DNA of 41,920 nucleotides from Prevotella sp. (GTDB lineage: Bacteria; Bacteroidota; Bacteroidia; Bacteroidales; Bacteroidaceae), in assembly GCA_016284635.1 (NCBI GenBank), contig JAEEPF010000009.1, positions 1-41,920 on the forward strand. The letters run 5' to 3'. The stretch's first letter is position 1; each line of letters begins with the position of its first letter. Shown here piece by piece: positions 14,882 through 26,002 of this stretch. Position numbers and translations under genes: made by a program. The notes below the pieces were generated by a model. The model had not been told where the DNA came from, searched no databases, and saw only the letters and a list, made by a program, of their open reading frames with translations.

Positions 14882-17452
14882 TTAAAATGTTAATCTGAAG
14901 ATGTATCTGACACCCCATTTGTGACTGGTGGGGAGGTCGAGATAGTTAAGACGGCGTACCAAGTCGATGTGGATGAGTTTGAAGATGTTGTGGATACCCA
15001 TCACAAGTTCGAAGTAGGGCTGATGGGGGTCCATGATGTTACAGCCGTCAGGGAAGTACATCAGTTTGTCGCTTCCGAAATTCTGAGGTAGGAACGGGTT
15101 GTTCTTGTCACTGAGGGTACCCCAGAGGGTATTGATGGCAACATACTCACGCCACTTGAGTTTCTTCAGCAGTGGGATGCGGTTGAAGATCTTACCATTC
15201 ATATCCCATGAGAGCATCATCGAGGCGTAGCGGTCGTTGAGGAACTCCATATTGTTGATGAGGTTGTACATCTCCTCCTCAATGACGTATGACTGGTTGG
15301 CTGGTGGCTGCAACAGGAGCATGTAAGGAACCTGGTTCCACTGTACACCGCCTTTGAGGAAGAGGTCTACCTTACCCCAGCTGTTGAGCCAGAAGCGTTT
15401 GTAGATCTTCGCCTCGGTGACGTTGGAGACGTACTGTCCGCCGAGGAATCCCTTGAAGCCGAAGGTGTGGCTGAGGGTGAACACGGGAGCATCATGGTTG
15501 ATGACCACACGGCGCTGCTTGCTGTTGACGTAAGTCTCGTCGGGGGCATAGCGCAGTTCTGCATGGAGTCGGGTAGTGCGCAAGAACTCGTTGTGATGCA
15601 CCGTGATGTCCTTGCACTCGTTCTTCGGCATGTTAAGTGTGCGGAACGACATGGCGCCGCAGGCCTCCATCTCCTCACACGTGAGGGCGAGGGTGGTCTT
15701 CAGACCGCCGTACATCTCGTATTCGAAGCCGAGCGTCTGACGGTTGCAGATCATCATCTTGTCGATCTTCGCCCACTTGAAGGCCACGAGGAAGTTATCC
15801 TTATCTGTGGGGAGGAAGCGGTCAGAGGGGGTCTCCACATCGTAGCTGCTCTCGAACTTCAGCGTGCGCTTGGGGTATTCCCAAGGCATATAGATCTTGT
15901 CGATGAACGAGTAGGTGGCAGCGGCCTTGTAGTAGTTCTTTCCCGATCCCCAACCGTGGGCATAGTAGCCGTTAAGGAAGAAGCGCTTCCAGAGGTTTGC
16001 GGTGGTAGTGGCACTGAGACGGTTGCGCCATCCATCGAAATTGTTGCGGGTGAGGATGGTGTTCACGGGAGTGATGTCAATCTTGTTGGGCTCGCCAGTC
16101 TCGATGGAGTTCTCGATAAGGGCATCGAGGCCGAACATGATATACTTGAAGCCTTTGATGTTCTTGATGTTGTTCACGAACGATCCCATGTTGTCCTCAC
16201 TCTTCGTAAGTTCCACCTGCCGGTATTCGTTCCAGAAGGCTTTCCCTTGCATGCCGGCATCAGGCTCCTTGATCTCCGTTCGCTTGCCCCTGAACATCTT
16301 GCTCGGCAACTCGTCGAAGGAATAGCCTGTATAGCGGTTGTTCTTGATGACGATGGCCTCTTGGATGAACTTTGCGAAGAGCAATTCTGTCACCATATCG
16401 TCTTCAGTGAGCACCCAGTCTCCGTTGTCCAGACGCTCAAATTCCTGATTGATGCGCAGGTTCTTCACCCAGTTCACAGACGACTGCTTAGGCAGGGTGA
16501 GTTCACAACGGCGCACATGGTAGGTGGAGTCCTTGAGGATATAGATGTCGCCACGGAATCCGAAGTCCATCTGGTTGTTGGGCAGGAAATGAAGATGAAT
16601 GCACGAGTCGCGCTGTATCTTCACCGTATCTTCGATGTAGAAGCGGTAGAAGGCGATGGCGTCTTTACCGATAGGCGACGTGAAGGGATACTGCATCAGT
16701 CGTATCTGGTCGTCGTAGAGGTTCACATCGGTGAAGACTTCCTTCAGCACGGTGTTCAGAATGTCACCCGTCTGGAAGAGGTCGTTCACACCCGATGCCT
16801 GCTGTCCTTTGATGATGGTCTTCTTCGACTGCGGGTCCTTACGGTAGATATACTGCGACACAGTCTCTTCAACGCTGATGGGGAGAATGAGCTTGTTCGT
16901 GTACTGGCACTCCTCCACCTGATCCAGCAGCCATGGCGTACTGGAGTAGGGCTTCCTCTGCAGACGCTCTGGCGTGAGGTCGTTGGCGGCGAGGGTCAGT
17001 TTTTCGTATTTGTCATACTTGTAGTAGTCGTGGTTAGTCAGGTCGCTGAGTTTCTTGGCAGCGATGACTTTCTTCATCAGTTCCACGGCGGGATTGTTCT
17101 TGCGGCTGTATTTGCCTTTCTCGGCCTTGATGGTCACCTCCTTGAGCACGGCATTGTCGGGCTTCAGGGCGATGTTCAGTGGCGACTTCGTGGCGGCGTT
17201 GATGAGCACCACCTGCGACTTGTAGCCCACAGAACTGAAAGTGATGCTCCAGCCTGCATGACGGGCGATGCTGAACTGACCCTCGAGGTCGGAGATGACG
17301 GCGACGTTGTGCCCCTTATACACCGCACTGGCGTATGGCAGCGGCTCGCCGGTATCTGCATCGGTGATCACGCCCTTCACATATTGTTGCGCCATCGCAG
17401 ACAATACTGAAAGGTGACAAGTGAATATTATCAGCAGTAGTCTTTTTGTCAT
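14882..17452 (-). CDS. DUF5686 outer-membrane protein with carboxypeptidase-regulatory-like domain
   Basis: An 856-residue secreted outer-membrane protein. A signal peptide (residues 1-22, ending SAMAQQ) is followed by a carboxypeptidase-D-regulatory-like beta sandwich (about 24-105: VKGVITDADTGEPLPYASA, then FSSVGYKSQVV), a helical linker with NPAVELMKKVIAAKK, and a long C-terminal region ending in a beta strand with terminal Phe (RYIFRLTF), typical of barrels inserted by BAM. This layout is that of the DUF5686 family of Bacteroidetes. The ATG at 17452 is used; two codons upstream is only TTG. Its function is unknown; it adjoins a LolA-like protein and an exporter and so may receive or anchor the product of this lipid island. 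Confidence 0.85.
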   Translation of the reverse strand: MTKRLLLIIFTCHLSVLSAMAQQYVKGVITDADTGEPLPYASAVYKGHNVAVISDLEGQFSIARHAGWSITFSSVGYKSQVVLINAATKSPLNIALKPDNAVLKEVTIKAEKGKYSRKNNPAVELMKKVIAAKKLSDLTNHDYYKYDKYEKLTLAANDLTPERLQRKPYSSTPWLLDQVEECQYTNKLILPISVEETVSQYIYRKDPQSKKTIIKGQQASGVNDLFQTGDILNTVLKEVFTDVNLYDDQIRLMQYPFTSPIGKDAIAFYRFYIEDTVKIQRDSCIHLHFLPNNQMDFGFRGDIYILKDSTYHVRRCELTLPKQSSVNWVKNLRINQEFERLDNGDWVLTEDDMVTELLFAKFIQEAIVIKNNRYTGYSFDELPSKMFRGKRTEIKEPDAGMQGKAFWNEYRQVELTKSEDNMGSFVNNIKNIKGFKYIMFGLDALIENSIETGEPNKIDITPVNTILTRNNFDGWRNRLSATTTANLWKRFFLNGYYAHGWGSGKNYYKAAATYSFIDKIYMPWEYPKRTLKFESSYDVETPSDRFLPTDKDNFLVAFKWAKIDKMMICNRQTLGFEYEMYGGLKTTLALTCEEMEACGAMSFRTLNMPKNECKDITVHHNEFLRTTRLHAELRYAPDETYVNSKQRRVVINHDAPVFTLSHTFGFKGFLGGQYVSNVTEAKIYKRFWLNSWGKVDLFLKGGVQWNQVPYMLLLQPPANQSYVIEEEMYNLINNMEFLNDRYASMMLSWDMNGKIFNRIPLLKKLKWREYVAINTLWGTLSDKNNPFLPQNFGSDKLMYFPDGCNIMDPHQPYFELVMGIHNIFKLIHIDLVRRLNYLDLPTSHKWGVRYIFRLTF

Positions 17453-17496
17453 CTTCAATCTTCAATGTTCAATCTTCAGTCTTCAATGTTTAATCT

Positions 17497-18081
17497 TTAA
17501 TTAAACTTGTGGCCTGTGAATGTGTATTCAGTGTAGCCGCCCCGCTCATTCATGCGGAGGGTCTTCAGCTCAGACGTATTCTTGTCGATGGTGAGCACAA
17601 AGGACGAGAAGAGCATACGGCGCTGGGCCTTCTTCGAGTCGGCCTTTGGCGTGATGGTGAGTACGATATTGTTGCCCTGCTTCGTCACGTCGAGGTCGCT
17701 GAGTTTGGAGAGGTCGCCCTCGCCACCCTTGAGGATGTACTCGAAGACAGCCTGGAAGGTGGCGAACTGCGGGTTTGTCTGGCTGCTCGTCTTGTGGCTC
17801 TTGCCCTTGACAACCATTGTGAACTCACTGCCGTGCATCACCAACTGGTCCTTGCCGCCATCGATGGAGATGCTCACGTCGGCGGGCTTTTTCATCGTCA
17901 GCGTGCCCTTGGTGACGGCATCCTTGGCGAGGGCGTCCTTATGGGTGGTCTTCGTGGCTGCGGCCGTGACGGTCGTAGTCTTCTTATATTTGGCGACGGC
18001 TTTCTGCAAGTCGGCATTCTGCGCTACGCAAAAAGTCAATTCACAAATCATCAATGTTAAACTAATCAGCAGTTTTTTCAT
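17497..18081 (-). CDS. LolA-like periplasmic lipid/lipoprotein carrier
   Basis: A 194-residue protein with a signal peptide (residues 1-20, ending FCVAQ) and an all-beta body resembling LolA-type carriers: KGTLTMKKPADVSISIDGG, a hydrophobic strand DQLVMHGSEFTMVVKG, then VLTITPKADSKKAQRRMLFSSFVLTIDKNTSELKTLRM, the pattern of LolA-like proteins found in aryl-polyene and flexirubin loci. It probably ferries a lipid or acyl product through the periplasm. Upstream is the oxidoreductase and exporter, downstream the DUF5686 outer-membrane protein, 44 bp away across an AT-rich CTTCAATCTT minisatellite. Homology to true LolA is modest, so the call is by fold pattern and context. Confidence 0.7.
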   Translation of the reverse strand: MKKLLISLTLMICELTFCVAQNADLQKAVAKYKKTTTVTAAATKTTHKDALAKDAVTKGTLTMKKPADVSISIDGGKDQLVMHGSEFTMVVKGKSHKTSSQTNPQFATFQAVFEYILKGGEGDLSKLSDLDVTKQGNNIVLTITPKADSKKAQRRMLFSSFVLTIDKNTSELKTLRMNERGGYTEYTFTGHKFN

Positions 18082-18123
18082 AATTTCTATCCTTTTAATG
18101 TAATCATCTATAAACTATAAACT

Positions 18124-19569
18124 CTAAACTGTAAACTGTCCAAGGACGGCTTTACAGGTATGTGTCGCTGTCATCGCCACGCCTTCCAGGCCGTGGAGTA
18201 TGATGTTCTGTCCCGTAAGCAGCAGGTTAGGCAGCGGTGTACGGGGTGAGAGCATCGTCATCATGAGGTTACGGTAGTCCTTGCGCACACCGTAGGCTGA
18301 GCCGAAGGGCGTCAGCGTATAGTCGCGGTAGGTGAGTGGTGTACTCGTGTAGTGGCTCTCCACCGCATCTGCCAGTCCCGGCACGACGGTCTCAGCCAAG
18401 GCGAGGCAACGGGTGTAGGTCTCTTCCTTCCACGTGTTGTAAGCGTGGCTGCGGCGGAAGATACGAGAGTCTTCCCATTGCTGGCACTCGTTCCAGGGAA
18501 CGGGTGTCATGAGGTCTATCTGACGGGTGAAAGTGCTGCCGTCTTCTGGTACACGACAGGAGATCATCACGCCGCCGATATCACCTTTCTGGTCACGTTC
18601 GTCGTAGAAGGTCCAAACGTTCGGACGGGTGTAGACGAACTTATTGTGGTTGAAGTAGGGCAGGGTGCCCTCCTTGATGGTCAGCGAGGCGGTGAACATA
18701 CCGAAAGTGTTCTCCAGCGATGCCATCCTGCGGCGGAACATATTCTTCAGCACCTGACTCTGACGGATCCAGGAGAATGTCAGGGTGGGGTGTACGTCGC
18801 TGATGAAGATGTCGGCCTCGTAGGTCTCGCCGTTGCGGCAACGGGCAGCCACGATACGGCCGTCTTTCTCTATCAGCTCCTCTACTTCGGCCCTGCAGAC
18901 GAGTGAGCCACCATAGTGGGAGATGTCGTCTGTGAGTGAGCGCACAATCATATTACCGTCGCCTTTCAGTCGCCAACTGCTCTGAATGTAACTGCTCTGT
19001 CCGTGGGCAAAAGTAAAGAGAGGCAACGACTCACGGCGCAACTCCATCTTCAGGGCATTTCCTGAGATGATGTTCACCAGCAGCGGATCCTGGAAGTTCT
19101 TCGTGAGCCACTCGTAAGCGCCAGCTGACTGCAGATCGTTAACATCGGCAGTAGGGAGGTCGAGCTCCTGCGTCTTGCGGAGCATGTCGGTATACCGCTG
19201 CAGCGCCTCCCTTTCCTTGGGGAAATCCTTCGCCAGTGTATCGACGAAATTCTCATAGCCCTCTGCCAGCGCAAACGTATCGCCACCGATGGTCACGAGG
19301 TCGAAGCCTTTGGGATCGAGACGGTGCCAGGGCAGCTTCATCAGTCCCAACGTGTCGAAGAGCCGGTGCATTGTCTGACCTTCCGCCAGTCCTCCCACAT
19401 AGTGCAGGCCTGTATCGAAAGTCAGTCCCTCCCGACGGTAGCTCTGTATGCAGCCTCCGGGCTGTGCCTGCCGCTCCAACAGCAGCACGCTCTTGCCTGA
19501 CTTGCTGAGGATATGTCCACAGACGAGCCCTCCGAATCCAGAACCTATGATAATGACGTCGTACTTCAT
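18124..19569 (-). CDS. FAD-dependent phytoene desaturase/retinol saturase-like oxidoreductase
   Basis: A 481-residue flavoprotein. The N-terminal dinucleotide fold is VIIIGSGFGGLVCGHILSKSG (residues 5-25, GxGxxG), followed by the acidic LLLERQAQPGGCIQS and TFDTGLHYVGG signatures of the CrtI/CrtISO/RetSat family; the C-terminal FAD motif includes LLLTGQNIILHGLEGVAMTA. Such enzymes desaturate, isomerise or saturate polyene chains. It has no signal peptide, so it acts in the cytosol or at the inner membrane face. Its place between a LolA-like gene and an MMPL exporter suggests that it modifies the acyl or polyene chain produced by the ketosynthase and ACP encoded upstream. Direction of the redox step is unknown. 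Confidence 0.85.
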   Translation of the reverse strand: MKYDVIIIGSGFGGLVCGHILSKSGKSVLLLERQAQPGGCIQSYRREGLTFDTGLHYVGGLAEGQTMHRLFDTLGLMKLPWHRLDPKGFDLVTIGGDTFALAEGYENFVDTLAKDFPKEREALQRYTDMLRKTQELDLPTADVNDLQSAGAYEWLTKNFQDPLLVNIISGNALKMELRRESLPLFTFAHGQSSYIQSSWRLKGDGNMIVRSLTDDISHYGGSLVCRAEVEELIEKDGRIVAARCRNGETYEADIFISDVHPTLTFSWIRQSQVLKNMFRRRMASLENTFGMFTASLTIKEGTLPYFNHNKFVYTRPNVWTFYDERDQKGDIGGVMISCRVPEDGSTFTRQIDLMTPVPWNECQQWEDSRIFRRSHAYNTWKEETYTRCLALAETVVPGLADAVESHYTSTPLTYRDYTLTPFGSAYGVRKDYRNLMMTMLSPRTPLPNLLLTGQNIILHGLEGVAMTATHTCKAVLGQFTV

Positions 19570-19608
19570 CCCTTTTGAGTATTGTCCTTTAACTCCCTCT
19601 AACTTCCT

Positions 19609-22155
<2,547 letters not shown>

Positions 22156-22205
22156 TGGATCACCTCTTCATCTTTTTACCTTTTTACTTTTTTACCTTTT
22201 TACCT

Positions 22206-22451
22206 TTAAGCAGGCAGATGCTGCTCGATGTAGTCGTAGAGGTCGTTGAATGTCTTGATAGAGGGCAGATCGGTGGCGGGGATGGTGATCTTGTAGGTGT
22301 ATTGCACCAGGGCCACGAGGTCTACCAGGTTGATACTATCCAGCTGGAGGGTCTCCTTCAGCACGGCATCGGGTGCGAACTCAGTCTGCTCAATCTCAAA
22401 CTCTTCTGACAGCAGGTTGTTTACCTGCTCAATGATTTCTTCTCTTGTCAT
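22206..22451 (-). CDS. Acyl carrier protein
   Basis: An 81-residue four-helix acyl carrier protein. The 4'-phosphopantetheine attachment motif is LDSINLVDLV at residues 37-46 with Ser39. The sequence is acidic as expected (EEFEIEQTEFAPD). It differs from a housekeeping AcpP (DSLD replaced by DSIN), so it is likely dedicated to this locus. It sits between the FabB-like ketosynthase and the exporter, both same strand; the flanking gaps are minisatellites (TTTTTAC units at 22170-22203; AACTTTGAACTTTAA units at 22457-22495). Confidence 0.9.
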   Translation of the reverse strand: MTREEIIEQVNNLLSEEFEIEQTEFAPDAVLKETLQLDSINLVDLVALVQYTYKITIPATDLPSIKTFNDLYDYIEQHLPA

Positions 22452-22456
22452 AATCT

Positions 22457-22548
22457 TCTTAACTTTGAACTTTAAACTTTAAACTTTGAACTTTATGATT
22501 TCTTTTGTGGCGGCAGCAAATTTTTCACTGTTCACTGTTCACTTTTCA
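22457..22548. repeat. Junction minisatellites and anchor repeat
   Basis: 22457-22495 holds AACTTTAA/AACTTTGA units; 22508-22525 is an 18-bp anchor (TGGCGGCAGCAAATTTTT) identical to the one at 4492-4509 in opposite orientation, followed by CACTGTTCACT-type units to 22548. It fills the ketosynthase-ACP gap. Confidence 0.75.
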
Positions 22549-22551
22549 CTT

Positions 22552-23778
22552 CTATTCTTTCCAGTCCTTGACAATCAATGTCGAGTTAGTGCCTCCGAAG
22601 CCGAACGAGTTGCTGAGGAACATGTCGAAGTGCGTCTCCTTCGTCTCCGGCAGCACGTTGATGCAGGCCGTCTCCTCGTCGGGAGCCTCGAAGTTCAGGC
22701 TACCGCCGATGAAGTCGTTCTTCATCATCAGCATCGAATAGATGATCTCACTGGCTCCGGCCATCCACATCTCGTGACCTGTCTGGCTCTTCGTCGAGGT
22801 GACGGGCACCTTGTAGTCGCCGAAGATCTGGGCGATGGCCATGGCCTCACGACCGTCACCGGCATGGGTAGAGGTGGCGTGGGCGTTGATATAGCCGATC
22901 TCGCGCAGGTCTACGCCAGCATCCTTCAGACACAGCTCCAGCGAACGGGCGGGCCCCGTCACGTTAGGTGTCGAGATATGGTCGCCGTTGCCCGAGAAGC
23001 CCCAGCCCACGATCTCAGCAAGGATCTTCGCACCACGGGCCTTGGCGTGCTCGTAGCTCTCCACCACCAGCGTGGCAGCACCGCCGCCGGGAATCAGTCC
23101 GTCACGGTCCTTGTCGAACGGACGGCAGGCCTTCGTAGGCTCATCCTCACGCACGGAGAACGCCATCAGACCGTCGAACGAGGCGACGCTGAACATATTG
23201 GCCTCCTGGGCACCACCGCAGATGATGCAGTCCTGCAGACCGTTCTTGATCAGCAGATAACCCAGACCTAAGGAGTGTGAACCCGAGGCACAGGCAGCTG
23301 ACGTTGTCAGGTTGATACCCTTCAGGTGGAACAGCGTGGCGAGGTTCATCGTCACCGTCGAGTTCATCGACTGGAAGATGGCACCGCTGCCGCAGGCGGC
23401 CGTAGCCCCGAACTGGCGGAACTTGTCCAGCGCGCGCATCGTAGCCTCGGCCACGGAGTCGTTACCGTAGATGACACCCACCTCGTGGGCGTCGATATAG
23501 TCTTGTGTGAGACCTGCATGCTCCATGGCCTGGATCGTGGCCATATAGGCGTACTCTGCCTCCTCAGGCATCAGCTGACGCAGGTTGCGGTTCAGATAAG
23601 GCTTCAAATCGGCCTTGGGGACGTTGGCACAGAGTGCCGAACGGAATCCGGCATCCTTGCGCTCCTGACTGAAGATAATACCACTCTTGCCGTCGTAAAG
23701 CGACTGCTTCACCTCGTCAAGTGACGTACCCAGACATGACCAGATGCCCATTCCTGTAATTACTACTCTTCTTTCCAT
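22552..23778 (-). CDS. Beta-ketoacyl-ACP synthase, FabB/KAS-I-like
   Basis: A 408-residue thiolase-fold condensing enzyme. The nucleophile is Cys163 in TTSAACASGSHS, the active-site histidines are His300 (NAHATST) and His335 (SQTGHEMWMAG) with Lys330, and the C-terminal SNSFGFGGTNSTLIV glycine-rich loop is intact. The opening (VVITGMGIWSCLG, GKSGIIFSQERKDAGFRS) resembles E. coli FabB more than FabF. A complete active site implies decarboxylative condensation of malonyl-ACP with an acyl primer. With the adjacent ACP it probably extends or starts the acyl chain of this locus; no ketoreductase, dehydratase or enoyl reductase is nearby, so these would be borrowed from fatty acid synthesis. It starts just after a REPIN-like element. 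Confidence 0.9.
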   Translation of the reverse strand: MERRVVITGMGIWSCLGTSLDEVKQSLYDGKSGIIFSQERKDAGFRSALCANVPKADLKPYLNRNLRQLMPEEAEYAYMATIQAMEHAGLTQDYIDAHEVGVIYGNDSVAEATMRALDKFRQFGATAACGSGAIFQSMNSTVTMNLATLFHLKGINLTTSAACASGSHSLGLGYLLIKNGLQDCIICGGAQEANMFSVASFDGLMAFSVREDEPTKACRPFDKDRDGLIPGGGAATLVVESYEHAKARGAKILAEIVGWGFSGNGDHISTPNVTGPARSLELCLKDAGVDLREIGYINAHATSTHAGDGREAMAIAQIFGDYKVPVTSTKSQTGHEMWMAGASEIIYSMLMMKNDFIGGSLNFEAPDEETACINVLPETKETHFDMFLSNSFGFGGTNSTLIVKDWKE

Positions 23779-23787
23779 TTTACAAGT

Positions 23788-23900
23788 CCCCTAAGTTAGG
23801 GGATTTAGGGGTCTGAACAAGCGGACATCGACCCTGTTAAACTATTTTTGATTGAGGTCTGCGCTTGTTCAGACCCCTGTGGCCCCCTAACTCAGGGGGC
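23788..23900. repeat. REPIN-like pair of inverted REP elements
   Basis: Left element: CCCCTAAGTTAGGGG (23788-23802) then ATTTAGGGGTCTGAACAAGCG. Right element in the reverse sense: AGGGGTCTGA tail read on the minus strand, then the hairpin GCCCCCT-AACTC-AGGGGGC (23882-23900). GTCTGAACAAGCG at 23811-23823 pairs with CGCTTGTTCAGAC at 23862-23874. The whole is a nested inverted repeat with a loop of about 38 bp. Its right end supplies the stop codon of the GNAT-like gene. Confidence 0.75.
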
Positions 23901-25023
23901 GTTGCCAGCAGCGGCGGCGTTTGACAACCTGCGGATGCAGCGGCTTCCACTGCGTCAGCTCACGCACATTGTCCTCCAACTGCGGACCTGTCTCCGCCCA
24001 CTTGATCCCATATTTATTATAAATAGGTATAAGGTCGTCGAAGAACAGGGCGTTCACACCCAGGCCCTGATAGTCGGGGCGCACAGCCACCAGCAGCATC
24101 TCCGTATTGTCCTCGTGCTTCCATTTCAGCGACTTCAGCAGATGCCACCATCCCGTGGGCCACAGACGGCCGCGCGACTTCTGCAGTGCATCCGTCAGGC
24201 TGACCATCGTCACGGCAATACCGATCAGTTCGCCCTGCTCGTTCTCCACCAGCGGCACCATGTCCATATTGAGCACGGGCACGTACTGGTCGAGGAACTT
24301 CTGCGCCTGTTTCTCTGAGAAGGCGGAGAATCCGAAGATGGGGGCGTAGGCCTCGTTCAGCAACTTGAAGATCTTCGGACCGTAGGCACCCTTCCGCACC
24401 TCCTTGTGCGTGGTCTTCACCACTTTCAGCCCCATCTGCTCCCGGGCGTACTGGGCCGTGCGGGCATATCTCGCAGGCACCTCCTCGGGGATGTTGATGC
24501 GTATCTGCAGCCAGTCCACCTCCTTCACGAGGCCCAGCTGCTCCATGTGCTTGGGGTAATAGTCCAGGTTGTAATAGGCGGTCGCGGAACCTCTCAGTTC
24601 GAAGTCCTCCACGAGCATACCCTCCTTGTCGAAGTCGGTCACGCCCATCGGACCCTGCATCTTGTCCATGCCCTGGGCCTTGCCCCAGGCCTCCACGGTG
24701 TCCAGCAGCGCCTTCGACACGGCGAGGTCGTCGATGAACTCAATCATGGAGAATCTGACATTGCGCGTTTTCCAGGTATTGTTAGCCTTCTTGTTGATGA
24801 CGCCCACCACGCGTCCTACCACTTCCTTACCGCGATAGGCCACGAACGGCTGCACCACCGAGGTGCGCTGACTGGCATCCTCTGTAGATGTAAACATCGC
24901 ACGCACGTCGCTCCGCAAATCAGGGACGTACTGCTTGCATCCGGCATAAACCACATCCGTCACATTCAGGAAATCGTCCATTTCCTGTTTGTTACCGACT
25001 TTTACTACCTTTAATTCTTCCAT
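23887..25023 (-). CDS. GNAT-fold acyltransferase-like protein
   Basis: A 378-residue protein of a Bacteroidetes family with a C-terminal GNAT-like fold: MLLVAVRPDYQGLGVNALFFDDL (near residues 306-328, V-x-x-x-x-Q-G-x-G acyl-CoA/ACP loop) and IKWAETGPQLEDN. The N-terminal half carries AFVAYRGKEVVGRVVGVINKKAN-type GNAT strands, so it may be a duplicated GNAT. Members are annotated only as N-acetyltransferases; a role as long-chain N-acyltransferase using the adjacent ACP is conceivable. The last residues (QRPLS) and the TAG stop are encoded by a REP-like palindrome, so the native C-terminus may have been changed. It is first in the lipid island operon; a -7 box lies at 25099-25106. Confidence 0.75.
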   Translation of the reverse strand: MEELKVVKVGNKQEMDDFLNVTDVVYAGCKQYVPDLRSDVRAMFTSTEDASQRTSVVQPFVAYRGKEVVGRVVGVINKKANNTWKTRNVRFSMIEFIDDLAVSKALLDTVEAWGKAQGMDKMQGPMGVTDFDKEGMLVEDFELRGSATAYYNLDYYPKHMEQLGLVKEVDWLQIRINIPEEVPARYARTAQYAREQMGLKVVKTTHKEVRKGAYGPKIFKLLNEAYAPIFGFSAFSEKQAQKFLDQYVPVLNMDMVPLVENEQGELIGIAVTMVSLTDALQKSRGRLWPTGWWHLLKSLKWKHEDNTEMLLVAVRPDYQGLGVNALFFDDLIPIYNKYGIKWAETGPQLEDNVRELTQWKPLHPQVVKRRRCWQRPLS

Positions 25024-25029
25024 ACATCA

Positions 25030-25045
25030 ACCAGTCGAAACTGGT
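25030..25045 (-). promoter_or_regulatory. UUCG-capped hairpin in the leader of the GNAT-like gene
   Basis: On the minus strand ACCAGT-TTCG-ACTGGT, a perfect 6-bp stem with a UUCG tetraloop, 7 bp before the ATG. It would form in the mRNA leader and could affect translation start. Only the structure is seen. Confidence 0.45.
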
Positions 25046-25098
25046 GCTTATTATCCTGTTTAAACAGTCATTCTAACGAATGATTTCGAAATCGGGTG

Positions 25099-25106
25099 CA
25101 AAATTA
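25099..25106 (-). promoter_or_regulatory. -7 box upstream of the lipid island operon
   Basis: Minus strand TAATTTTG, matching TAnnTTTG, 76 bp before the GNAT-like ATG. No -33 at ideal spacing. The rest of 25107-25290 is AT-rich, with a small GCGC hairpin (25218-25236) and TGTAATGTTGTAATGC tandem units at 25243-25276; no gene seen. Confidence 0.45.
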
Positions 25107-25285
25107 CTAATAATTTACCAATTACCCGTGTTCAAAACTCGACAATAAGTGTTCGGTTTCGATATTATAATATACTTTTACGTATTTTAAGAGATTTTAA
25201 TAAATAAATGACAAAAAGCGCATAAGATGATAGCGCACCCTCCTGTAATGTTGTAATGCTGTAATGTTGTAATGATTTGAACAAG

Positions 25286-25309
25286 AAAACGAGCCGTCGC
25301 TGACGGCTC
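25286..25309 (-). terminator. Terminator of the mobile-type operon
   Basis: GAGCCGTC (25291-25298), loop GCT, GACGGCTC (25302-25309). On the minus strand the stem is followed by GTTTTCTTGTT. It lies just after the last small frame of the 25.3-30.6 kb operon. Confidence 0.8.
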
Positions 25310-25496
25310 ATTTCCTTGACTTGTTATTTCTGCCTCTACAATACTTTCGTTTCGATTCTAAGCTGAAAAAGCCGAAGAGTGTGCAAAGGCTGATCTCTTT
25401 CCCGCGCCTTTTCTCAACGACAACCAGCAACGGACAGCTCTTGCAAAACCAGCGGTACTTTTTCCTGTAAGCTTTCTCCTGTAAACTCGTTCTCAT
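25308..25496 (-). CDS. Small basic protein of unknown function
   Basis: A 62-residue frame with ATG at 25496, 11 bp after the P5-like gene stop, and TGA/TAA end touching the operon terminator. It is very basic (KRRGKE, ESKRKYCRGRNNKSRK) with a short hydrophobic centre (CPLLVVV; LFGFFSL). I recognise no family. Its tight fit between the preceding gene and the terminator supports it; its low complexity argues for caution. Could be a holin-like or nucleic-acid-binding accessory, but there is no evidence for either. Confidence 0.4.
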   Translation of the reverse strand: MRTSLQEKAYRKKYRWFCKSCPLLVVVEKRRGKEISLCTLFGFFSLESKRKYCRGRNNKSRK

Positions 25497-25507
25497 ACAT
25501 AGCTATG

Positions 25508-26002
25508 TTACTTCGGGAAAAGCATCTCGTAGGCCATTCTTATTTCGCCGTCAGCGATGAGATCCTCAAACTCCTTCCCGTTCTCGACGACGGCCATCGC
25601 GTGGACCAGGCAGATGTATACATCCGCATTTTCCATTGTAGGCTCAGGCAGCGTGAAGTCCTTCACCTTGTAAAGGTCCAGCTTCCTGATCAGCCGGGCG
25701 AGAACGTAGGCGAAATACAATGACGTATTGTTCTCCGACTGTGGCGCCCACTTCGAGATGACCTGCGACAACTTCGTCCACCCCCTCCTCCTGTATGTGC
25801 AACAGATGATCTTGAGGGCAGCGCGGTAGCCCCACACGATATCCGTAAACTCACAAAACTTGTATTCTGGATGCCCGTTCGCTTCGCCCTGCCATTTGTT
25901 CGCTCCGCTCTTGCGGATGTTCAATGGATTGTTCTGGCGGAGGCCTAACGGCAAGGCGTTCTTCCCTGCCGCAGGCTCCATCGTGTTCTTTTCTTTGCTC
26001 AT
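25508..26002 (-). CDS. Phage P5-like structural/lytic domain protein
   Basis: A 164-residue protein. The segment LGLRQNNPLNIRKSGANKWQGE (begins near residue 18; N-N-P-x-N-I-R and W-x-G) followed by FCEFTDIVWGYRAALKIICC, then ISKWAPQSENNT (near 103-114), is the hallmark of proteins annotated as structural protein P5 in Bacteroides and phages, a small lysozyme-superfamily-like fold thought to act on peptidoglycan. No signal peptide. Its ATG overlaps the stop of the primase-helicase gene by 4 nt, so the two are co-translated. A cell-wall-acting protein in a replication operon points to a phage, phage satellite or conjugative element. Confidence 0.72.
   Translation of the reverse strand: MSKEKNTMEPAAGKNALPLGLRQNNPLNIRKSGANKWQGEANGHPEYKFCEFTDIVWGYRAALKIICCTYRRRGWTKLSQVISKWAPQSENNTSLYFAYVLARLIRKLDLYKVKDFTLPEPTMENADVYICLVHAMAVVENGKEFEDLIADGEIRMAYEMLFPK

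Noticed and set aside
15467..17410. Long 647-residue plus-strand open frame opposite the DUF5686 gene
   Set aside because: It is a shadow of the minus-strand gene: composition is His/Leu/Val-rich from antisense codons, it has no known motif, and the opposite frame has a signal peptide and known domains.
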